From NCBI GenBank assembly GCA_028284285.1, contig JANQSA010000081.1, positions 62,001-126,000 on the forward strand: DNA of 64,000 bases, given 5' to 3'. Below the pieces are notes generated by a model. That model ran no database searches and was not told the DNA's origin. It saw only the letters and a list, made by a program, of their open reading frames with translations. Below, piece after piece: positions 57,361-64,000 of this stretch (positions are counted from its first letter, which is position 1; each line of letters starts with the position of its first letter). The position numbers and the translations under genes are program-made. The DNA is from Croceivirga sp. (GTDB taxonomy: Bacteria; Bacteroidota; Bacteroidia; Flavobacteriales; Flavobacteriaceae).

Positions 57361-60111
57361 TCACATTTTCTTTCCAAACCAATTGAACTTATGCGTAAAA
57401 CTGAGCATAAAATATTGCTGTAACACGGTGCCCTGGAAATCCTGGACGTAATCCAGGCCTGTTGTCCTACGGGTGTTGATATTCTGGTTCAGGAGGTCAT
57501 ACGCCAAAATCTTTAGTATACTTTGCTTATTAAACAATTGCAGCCCAAAGCTCATGTTCCATAAGAGGGCGTCCCTGTCAAATCCCGGCCCCACATTGTT
57601 GTTGTAGGTATAGTTAATATCATTACTCCAGACCACATTTTTGGGCCAATAGGTAGTGGTACGCAGTGATCCGATATGCGATACAAAATCGATATCCTCA
57701 AACCCGTCCACATTGTAGGTCGAAGCCGTAAAGGACAGTCCATAACCCGGTTCAATTTCTACCCGTTCCCGGAAATTAAAAGTACCGCCAATACGCGGGT
57801 TCAACCCATAAGTTCGGGCAATTAACCTTTGGTCATTGTTAAAGCTCACATCCCTGCTATGATTGAAGGAGGCATTCAAATTCAAGGTCGCCGAAAAGAC
57901 ACTGTCTTTTTTGACCTGCCTGGAATAATTAAACCCCATGGTACCGGTATAATTCCCGTCTACATTTGTATAGGTAGTCGTCCTGAGGAAGTTTTCGTCT
58001 GTGAGCGTGACACTCGCCACCTTGTCCTGAAGGATCTGGAGCTGGGCGTACAAAAAAAAGCCGGTGCGCTCCTGCCAGTTGTAATCGTTATAACCAAGGT
58101 TGATCCCATGGGTCACGGTGGGATCCAGATCGGGATTGCCAATAATTATATTGAGCGGATCGTTCAGATTGGGCACCGGCTGTAATTGATCTACCGAAGG
58201 AATTCCCAGATTGGTGTTATAGCCCAGGTTCATGTTCTTATTCTTCCCCAAATTGTAATTGGCAAAAGCGTTAAACAGCGCGTTTCTAAAGGTTTTGGAA
58301 AAGGAAGTGTTCTGTAAAAAATCCTGATTGTCCAGTTCGGTAAGAATATATCGGGCGGTTATGCCAAATTGCAGTTGTTCACCATTGCGGTTGAGCGCAA
58401 GGGACGGAATTTGCTGGGTATTGGTAAAGCTAAAATCCGAACTGAGACTTTCATTCAAATCGGTGCTACCGGTACTTTCGTTTACATCAAATACAGCACG
58501 TGCATTGGTCTGCTTGTTGTTCCCAAAACGATACCCCAGGTCCAAAAACAGCTTTTCCGCCAGCGGCTGTCTGTAGGTAAGTTGCAGATCATAACTATCC
58601 ACAGCATTCTCAACCTCCGTACGCTGATCCAGGATTTCTTCATCCGCCATATCGCCAAAGACGGTCCGCAGGGAGTTAAACCTGGAAATATCGGTTTGGA
58701 CCTGGTTGATGTTGGAAAAGGTAAAACCAATGTACTTCCCCCGGGCACCCAGTTTTTTGAGCAATGTAAAACGGTTGGAGAAATTACGAGAGGTGCCTTC
58801 ACTCTCCGTCCTTGTTTCATTTTCATTAATGCTATTCCCTTCCCCATCGGTAGAGACTGTGGATGCGATGTTCAATGAATTGGTCCTGTTGATATCAAAG
58901 GTTGGGTTTAGAAATACCCGTAGGGTCTTATCTATATCAAACTGAAGATTGGCGGAACTCCTGTGGAAATTCGTACTCCCCTCAAAGCTGGACTCACTAT
59001 CCGTAAAAAAACGGCCGCCCGGCAGCACATTCTCCCTTACTGTTTTTTGATCGTCAAAAGAATTGGCATACGCATAGAAATAGTCCCCATTTATATCGTA
59101 GACACCCTTTTTGGTATTAGCGTAGCTGGTTCCCAGGTTGGCCGAAGTGGTGATGCCCTGACCCCCGCCGGAAGAAGATGCCAGATATCCGGTACTCCCT
59201 GCCATATCCGAAATCTCATTGAATGAAAATCCCGGGTTGTTCACGTTGTTGGAACTTGCCAAAAGACTCGTTCTTTCGGTGCTGTTAAAATAATTGATCA
59301 GTCCATTGGCCTGATACCGTTCATCGGTCCCGTATGCTGCCGATAACCGGCCCAGATAGCCCCTGTTCCTGTCTTCCTTTATGGTAAGGTTGATAGTCTT
59401 TGTTCCTCCCCTGCCCTGTTCTCCTGTAAATCTTTCTGTTTCCGTTTTGGTACTTGTAATTTGTACCTGGTCGATGATTTCCTTGGAAAGCCCTTTCGTA
59501 GCTATATTGGGATCGTTACTGAAAAACGCCTGCCCGTTCACCAAAATCTGGTCCACTTCCACGCCGTTTACCGTTATTTTACTATTCGCATCGATCACCA
59601 CGCCCGGTAGCCTTTTCAGGAGATCCTCCACCGTAGCATCGGGACGGGTATTAAAAGAATTGGCGTTAAACTCCAGGGTGTCTTTTTTTACGGAAATGGG
59701 CACCCGCTCCCCAACAACGCTTACCTCTTCCAACTGATTCGGTTGAACCTGTAGTGCTAACTCCGACAAGTTGATGACGGGGGTATTCAATTGCAGCTGT
59801 TGGGTAAGCGTGATATACCCATTGTAAGTGATAAAAAGATTCACGCTGGGCAGCCTGGTATTCAGTTCCAGCTCAAACAGGCCGTTCTTGTCAGAAATCG
59901 TGTAGGACAGCAATGTACTGTCCCTAAGGGTCTCCACATAAATTGTTGCGGCCTCCAGGGACGCTCCGGTTTCTTCATCCGTTACCTTGCCACTGATCAG
60001 ATACTCCTGAGAAAAACCCACGGCATGGATCAGTATCAAAAAAAACAGGAGGCAGAAATACTTTATCGGTTGCCATTTCCTTTGGCCTGACACAAAAACC
60101 TTGTTTTTCAT
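57361..60111 (-). CDS. TonB-receptor-like outer membrane beta-barrel protein (OMP_b-brl family)
   Basis: 916 residues from ATG 60111 (MKNKVFVSGQRKW then a hydrophobic signal to GFSQ); the extension to 60195 is not preferred. N-terminal carboxypeptidase-like domain (YLISGKVTDEETGASLEAAT), then a plug-like domain (ATVEDLLKRLPGVVIDANSK, VDQILVNGQAFFSNDPNIAT), then a large barrel rich in Asn and Asp turns and ending FTHKFNWFGKKM. It lacks a SusD partner. Its last codons are duplicated as a remnant beside peptide locus 2. Ligand unknown. Confidence 0.88.
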   Translation of the reverse strand: MKNKVFVSGQRKWQPIKYFCLLFFLILIHAVGFSQEYLISGKVTDEETGASLEAATIYVETLRDSTLLSYTISDKNGLFELELNTRLPSVNLFITYNGYITLTQQLQLNTPVINLSELALQVQPNQLEEVSVVGERVPISVKKDTLEFNANSFNTRPDATVEDLLKRLPGVVIDANSKITVNGVEVDQILVNGQAFFSNDPNIATKGLSKEIIDQVQITSTKTETERFTGEQGRGGTKTINLTIKEDRNRGYLGRLSAAYGTDERYQANGLINYFNSTERTSLLASSNNVNNPGFSFNEISDMAGSTGYLASSSGGGQGITTSANLGTSYANTKKGVYDINGDYFYAYANSFDDQKTVRENVLPGGRFFTDSESSFEGSTNFHRSSANLQFDIDKTLRVFLNPTFDINRTNSLNIASTVSTDGEGNSINENETRTESEGTSRNFSNRFTLLKKLGARGKYIGFTFSNINQVQTDISRFNSLRTVFGDMADEEILDQRTEVENAVDSYDLQLTYRQPLAEKLFLDLGYRFGNNKQTNARAVFDVNESTGSTDLNESLSSDFSFTNTQQIPSLALNRNGEQLQFGITARYILTELDNQDFLQNTSFSKTFRNALFNAFANYNLGKNKNMNLGYNTNLGIPSVDQLQPVPNLNDPLNIIIGNPDLDPTVTHGINLGYNDYNWQERTGFFLYAQLQILQDKVASVTLTDENFLRTTTYTNVDGNYTGTMGFNYSRQVKKDSVFSATLNLNASFNHSRDVSFNNDQRLIARTYGLNPRIGGTFNFRERVEIEPGYGLSFTASTYNVDGFEDIDFVSHIGSLRTTTYWPKNVVWSNDINYTYNNNVGPGFDRDALLWNMSFGLQLFNKQSILKILAYDLLNQNINTRRTTGLDYVQDFQGTVLQQYFMLSFTHKFNWFGKKM

Positions 60112-60297
60112 TTTGCCAACCACCCTGTTCTGAAAAAGGATCTGGGAGAGCGGTACCCTCCTACTTTCACCGGATGGGAATCCTCCCTTATACACAATGT
60201 CATTTTTCTTTTGATTTCGGAACTGTCACTTAAATAAGAAAATAAATCCTGAAGTTACAAAGCCTGGAGGTTTCCTCTGGCCTACCATTAAAATCAA

Positions 60298-62712
60298 TTA
60301 CTCTATGGCTCCCATCAGCTCCATGGAATAATTATCCTTTGCCTGGATATAGGCCATTTTGGGAATAATAACGGCCCCTACCTTTTTCTTTTCAAAAGAG
60401 GCCGTCATTCCAAAGTCCAAATTTTTGAACCCAAGTTCCGTGGCCCGTTTGATGGTCTGGTACAACAGTTGTCTATACACCTGATGTTCATTGGTATACT
60501 CATAATCCATACCAATAAAAGCGGGCGTATAGGACACTTCCATATTTTTATAGCAAAACATGACCCCTACAGGTACTTCCTCGTTTTTGCTGTTAAATTC
60601 CGCTTTTAAATAGAGTGTCAAAAACTCCCAATGCGGGTGCAGGGCCATTTGGGTGAACAGTTTTTTGGGAAGGGGGAACATATTCAGTGCAAGGTTGTTG
60701 CTATTTACATTTCTATACAATTCATAGAATTGATCCAGGTCATCTTGATCCGGCTGGTTAAGACATACCACCTTAAAACGATCCTCATAGGGTTGGATAT
60801 CTTTTCTAAAGTGTCTTCGGGAACGGGCAGACAAGCTTGCCGGATACTCGCTTATGCTATTCCAGGAAAGATCAGGTATTTTACACGAATCGGGCATCAT
60901 TATCTTTATGAATCCCTGTTGGTGAAATAACTGACTGAGTTCCTCGTCCTTTTCAAAATCCCTTAGCACCAACATATTCGTATCCGATTGTAGTCCAAGT
61001 TCATCCATTTTATCCAATAATTGCTTCATGGCCAGTTGCCAATGTGGATGGGATCTATCCAAATAAAGGTGTTGCCCTTCGGTAAATGGCGACCCCATAC
61101 TCAGCACGGGAGAGGTGAGATGATACGGATCATTTTTTCGTATTTCTTCCAGTTTAACAGAAACCGAGGTCGGAGCCAGCATATCCTCCTTCCAAAGCGC
61201 AATGGTAAAAAAAGTGGCCAGAATCGGGTGATTTTCCTGGTCCTTGATGATAAGGTAGTGAAAGCTCCAGTTGTTTTCGGGACGGTCATTGTCCGTAAAA
61301 ACATTTTCCAGAAAAAGCAGACCCTCCCAGTCAAAAACCCCTTCTTTTCCCATAAGCCTGTTCCATTCCTTTTTATCGATATCTTGTATGCTTCGTTCAT
61401 ATTGGGTACGGACTTCCGTAACGACCTTCTTTTTTGGTACCGTATCCAAAACGGGCAATTGAAAGGCTACTCTTACTTTATCCGGAGTAGTATGGGTATC
61501 CTCCAGGGCTTTAGGATAATGATAGACCATGGCTTCTACCAGGCTTTTTATTTCCTCTTCCCGGTTATGCCTGGAAATGGTGATCCGCACCCCGGTGTTC
61601 TTTACGGGTACGGCGGGAAATAAGCCCAGATTCACAAAATATCCTTCTTTCATCAATCGGTTTACAAAATTATATCCCGTAATGGGCATCCCGGTACCCA
61701 TATAGAATACCGGAGAATTGTTTTGTTCTACCAGAGGTAGTTCTGTTTTTGCCAATAGCTCGTTGAACAGTTGTATACGCTCCGAAAGATCCGCCTGGAG
61801 TTCATAGATCTCCGGGGAAAGGTGAATGTCAGCAGCGGCAATGGCTGCAGCCACGGAAGCGGGTTCCAACTGGGCGGAAAACGTCAGTGGCCCCCCGAAA
61901 TTTTTAACCTTATGGTGGCGCTTCTTGTTGGTACACACGGCTACTGCCCCACTGGCCCCAAAAGTTTTACTCAAGGTCCCGAATAGCAATACATTTTCGG
62001 GCAATTCCTCTAGTTTGCTAAGCACATAACCCGTGCCGTGTTTCCCTATCCAACTCATTCCATGCACATCATCCAGGTACAGGTATAACTGGGGATATTT
62101 GTTACACAACTGCATGAGTTCATTTATGGGGGCAACGTCCCCGTACATGGAGTACACCCCATCGGCCATATACCATATCTTTTTACATTTGGAGGATAGT
62201 TTTTTGATCTTATCCTCCAACATATCCAGATGGTTGTGCCGGACCATCTCAACAGGAACGCTGCGGGTCTTAAGCATCTTTGCGGCACTTTGTACACTCC
62301 AGTGCACCTGATGGTCCAGAACAATCGCATCCTTGTCTTCCACAACGCCGGGGATAACACCCATATGCCCAAGGGTACTATTCTTTGTAATGATAACAGG
62401 AGCATTGTACATCCGTTCAATCTTTTCTTCCAGGTGACGATACAGGGGATTTGAAATATAGCTTTTGGAAAGGGGAAACTGGGTCCCATACTTAAAAATG
62501 GCCTCGATAGCCGCTTCCTTCAAACGCCTGTCCTGTTCCAGACCCAGGTATCCTGTGGTGCCAAAATGGTACAGGTCTTTTTGCATTACCCGTATCATTC
62601 TACCGGTAAAGACATCATCTTCGGCATACAGGTGTATGATACCGTGGTGCTTTGCTTCGGTGAAGACCTCGTCTACGGTATCCAGAAAATTATTATGTTT
62701 AATTTTTGCCAT
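60298..62712 (-). CDS. Alpha-oxoamine synthase (PLP) fused to GNAT-type acyltransferase domain
   Basis: 804 residues. The first ~400 form an alpha-oxoamine synthase like AONS/SPT: YHFGTTGYLGLEQDRRLKEA, NSTLGHMGVIPGVVEDKDAI, YLDDVHGMSWIGKHGTGYVL and PLP Lys249 in FGTLSKTFGASGAVAV. The rest carries an acyltransferase-like domain of GNAT/FemAB style (SYTPAFIGMDYEYTNEHQVY, then ELGFKNLDFGMTASFEKKKV). Decarboxylative condensation of an acyl-CoA with an amino acid is the expected reaction, followed by acyl transfer; this suits sphingolipid-, sulfonolipid- or aminolipid-type lipids of Bacteroidota. Which lipid is not shown. Confidence 0.82.
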   Translation of the reverse strand: MAKIKHNNFLDTVDEVFTEAKHHGIIHLYAEDDVFTGRMIRVMQKDLYHFGTTGYLGLEQDRRLKEAAIEAIFKYGTQFPLSKSYISNPLYRHLEEKIERMYNAPVIITKNSTLGHMGVIPGVVEDKDAIVLDHQVHWSVQSAAKMLKTRSVPVEMVRHNHLDMLEDKIKKLSSKCKKIWYMADGVYSMYGDVAPINELMQLCNKYPQLYLYLDDVHGMSWIGKHGTGYVLSKLEELPENVLLFGTLSKTFGASGAVAVCTNKKRHHKVKNFGGPLTFSAQLEPASVAAAIAAADIHLSPEIYELQADLSERIQLFNELLAKTELPLVEQNNSPVFYMGTGMPITGYNFVNRLMKEGYFVNLGLFPAVPVKNTGVRITISRHNREEEIKSLVEAMVYHYPKALEDTHTTPDKVRVAFQLPVLDTVPKKKVVTEVRTQYERSIQDIDKKEWNRLMGKEGVFDWEGLLFLENVFTDNDRPENNWSFHYLIIKDQENHPILATFFTIALWKEDMLAPTSVSVKLEEIRKNDPYHLTSPVLSMGSPFTEGQHLYLDRSHPHWQLAMKQLLDKMDELGLQSDTNMLVLRDFEKDEELSQLFHQQGFIKIMMPDSCKIPDLSWNSISEYPASLSARSRRHFRKDIQPYEDRFKVVCLNQPDQDDLDQFYELYRNVNSNNLALNMFPLPKKLFTQMALHPHWEFLTLYLKAEFNSKNEEVPVGVMFCYKNMEVSYTPAFIGMDYEYTNEHQVYRQLLYQTIKRATELGFKNLDFGMTASFEKKKVGAVIIPKMAYIQAKDNYSMELMGAIE

Positions 62713-62830
62713 GCTATTGAAACTATTTATGAGGATCCGGGAAATTAAAGGGACAATGCAGTCCGCAAGGGTAAGCTAAAAAATTAAGTACTCCCTTCCC
62801 TTCTGATTGCCAGGGATTTCTAAAAAAAAT

Positions 62831-62866
62831 CCCTTACAGATAAGTCTTTATCCCTTTCAGATAAGT
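62831..62866. promoter_or_regulatory. Direct-repeat control site
   Basis: CCCTTACAGATAAGT (62831) and CCCTTTCAGATAAGT (62852) differ at one base and begin 21 bases apart, two helical turns. The site lies between the divergent synthase gene and the STAS-like gene (120 bases before each). Two same-face direct repeats suggest a dimeric regulator of the LytTR or response-regulator type. Confidence 0.55.
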
Positions 62867-62985
62867 TTCTGTTACTTGTAGGATAAATTTTACAAAAAGT
62901 ACTAGATTTTATATTTTAGTAACGTGAAATACATCGAATACACGTATTTTTAAACAGATAAATTCTTACTTTGAGTAAGGAGGTT

Positions 62986-63360
62986 ATGAATTTTCGTATT
63001 GAAAGCGAGTATGCCCAATTTTGGATCGAAAATGAGATTCTTTTTTTTGTATACAAAAAGGGAGTTGTTATTGACAGATCTGTGGCAATAAGAATTGTTA
63101 AGGATCGACTCCTTTTACAACAGGGCAAGGCTTTTTTAAATTTTAGTGATATACGTGGGGTTAAAAGTATTGATAAGGCCGCAAGAAACTATTTGGCGGT
63201 TGAGGGCTCTGTTTTGATCAAGGCTACTGCCTTACTGGTGGACAATCCGTTGACCGATGCCTTATCGAAGTTTTACCTTAAAGCCAGTAGGCCTGTTATT
63301 CCTACGGAGGTGTTTACCAATGAGGCTGACGCCCTTGCGTTTCTGGAGACCTATCGCTAA
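62986..63360 (+). CDS. STAS-like small protein of unknown function
   Basis: 124 residues from ATG 62986; an AAGGAGG stretch sits just 2 bases before it, too close for standard use. The sequence alternates strands and helices (EILFFVYKKGVVIDRSVAIR, FLNFSDIRGVKSIDKAARNY, LLVDNPLTDALSKFYLKAS, and a final helix ALAFLETY) as in the STAS/SpoIIAA-like proteins of Bacteroidota. Often found near sensor genes; the next gene is a sensor. Function unknown. Confidence 0.7.
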   Translation: MNFRIESEYAQFWIENEILFFVYKKGVVIDRSVAIRIVKDRLLLQQGKAFLNFSDIRGVKSIDKAARNYLAVEGSVLIKATALLVDNPLTDALSKFYLKASRPVIPTEVFTNEADALAFLETYR

Positions 63361-63491
63361 TTAGGTTCATTTCCGGGAATAGGTTCGCTTTTAATGGGAT
63401 AGCAGTGATGGTGGAGTGTTCCATTCGTATACGCTTTATCTGATTTGCAGCGACTTTATACGTAAATTGGTATCCTCAATACAACTACCCA

Positions 63492-63510
63492 CTATGGATT
63501 TAATCCATAG
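63492..63510. repeat. Perfect palindrome upstream of the PAS gene
   Basis: CTATGGATT T AATCCATAG is a 9-bp perfect stem, 57 bases before the start codon. On the plus strand CTTTTG follows, so it may end the STAS transcript; an operator role is equally possible. Confidence 0.45.
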
Positions 63511-63566
63511 CTTTTGATTCAAAGACTGTTTTGAAATACAGTATAACCTCCCCCAAAGCACTACTT

Positions 63567-64000
63567 ATGAATGAAGACATTAACAAAGACAGGATAAAAC
63601 GACTACGTACCATGCTTGTGGAGTTTGGGAGCGGGAATTTTTCGTACAAGCTGGAAAGAACTGATTTTAAAGACGAAATAGAAGCACTTACCGCACTGGT
63701 TAATATGATGGTTGAGGAAGTAAAAAGTTCTTTTCTTCATGAGGTGTATGTCAACCAAAATGAAACCTACAAACACCTTGTATTACTATTTTTTGTATTG
63801 GACCAAAAGGATACCGTTCTGGCATTTAGTCCGGGGGTGCAACAACTATTGCTTTTTGATACTGATGAACTACAAACAAAACCTTTTCATTCCTTCCTGA
63901 CCGAAAGATCAAAACGGGCATGGGATCGTTTAAAATCCAGAAGGCGGCCCTATGGTACAGGTACAAATGAGGAATTTATTGAGTTATCCCTTAAGACCAA
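63567..64000 (+). CDS. PAS-domain sensor or regulator, 3' truncated by window end
   Basis: The open frame from ATG 63567 runs past the window end (144 codons seen). The N-terminal ~55 residues look like a HAMP-like helical linker (RLRTMLVEFGSGNFSYKLER, then EIEALTALVNMMVEEVKSSF); a PAS-type domain starts near residue 70 (VFFVLDQKDTVLAFSPG-like pattern, LLFDTDELQTKPFHSFLT). No membrane segment in view. Either a cytoplasmic histidine kinase or a PAS-linked helix-turn-helix regulator; the deciding C-terminus lies outside. Confidence 0.65.
   Translation, partial: MNEDINKDRIKRLRTMLVEFGSGNFSYKLERTDFKDEIEALTALVNMMVEEVKSSFLHEVYVNQNETYKHLVLLFFVLDQKDTVLAFSPGVQQLLLFDTDELQTKPFHSFLTERSKRAWDRLKSRRRPYGTGTNEEFIELSLKT

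Noticed and set aside
42879-60111. SusC/SusD polysaccharide utilisation locus
   Set aside because: Receptors are present but no SusD-like gene, and no glycoside hydrolase is seen; the enzymes are for small sugar acids or ketoses.

Overview
The window looks like a chromosome segment of a marine-type Flavobacteriaceae (Bacteroidota). Supporting signs are A-rich leaders instead of strong Shine-Dalgarno sites, TonB-dependent receptors with carboxypeptidase-like N-terminal domains, a FecI/FecR pair, LytTR and DUF2306 genes, a TAnnTTTG-type -7 element, and a PLP synthase-GNAT fusion. No genus can be fixed from sequence reading alone.

Bases 1-26047 are the right part of an integrated mobile element whose left end lies outside the window. 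Its right boundary is a 43-base copy of the 3' half of a tRNA-Arg(TCT) gene, from anticodon loop to 3' end, and two shorter copies of the tRNA tail follow. The element carries one long plus-strand block (1471-16921) of small, mostly membrane-anchored or secreted proteins: a transglutaminase-like protein, capsid or vertex candidates, a lytic transglycosylase, fibre-like proteins, a pectate-lyase-like beta-helix protein, an amidase and a spanin-like protein. It then encodes a 1058-residue polyvalent protein (ArdC domain, zincin peptidase, RecA-like ATPase). A right arm, mostly on the minus strand, holds DNA-metabolism genes (SRAP, PolX-like nucleotidyltransferase, DUF1643, Dam-type methylase) and small unknown proteins. 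No terminase, portal, tape measure or integrase is visible. A membrane-containing, tailless virus-like element is the reading I favour, but it is inferred.

Bases 26930-34470 are host accessory DNA: a C10 (streptopain-like) lipoprotein protease, a small lipoprotein, a PhoX/DUF839 protein, a membrane LytTR regulator, DUF2306 and TlpA proteins. Two duplicated loci encode previously unlabelled 37-residue basic peptides of two related families, five genes in all, each locus with a conserved upstream control block. One locus ends in a remnant of an outer-membrane receptor gene related to the intact gene at 57361-60111; the other keeps only a very short match to it.

Bases 34561-57094 form a sugar-acid or polyol utilisation region. 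The minus-strand operon holds a TonB receptor, two enolase-superfamily dehydratases, a creatininase-like protein, a class II aldolase, a HAD phosphatase, DhaL, DhaK and an SLC13 carboxylate transporter. Facing it are an ECF sigma factor and a plus-strand set: tartrate/malate-type dehydrogenase, FecR, STN-domain TonB receptor, WD40 protein and a cytochrome c/PQQ-type sugar dehydrogenase. A third enolase-superfamily protein lies at 55871-57094. Several enzymes carry export signals, suggesting that the pathway begins in the periplasm. Two LacI-type operators and two matching ECF-type promoters tie the region into one regulon.

The right end has an OMP_b-brl-type receptor, an alpha-oxoamine synthase fused to a GNAT domain, a STAS-like protein behind a direct-repeat control site, and the start of a PAS-domain sensor.
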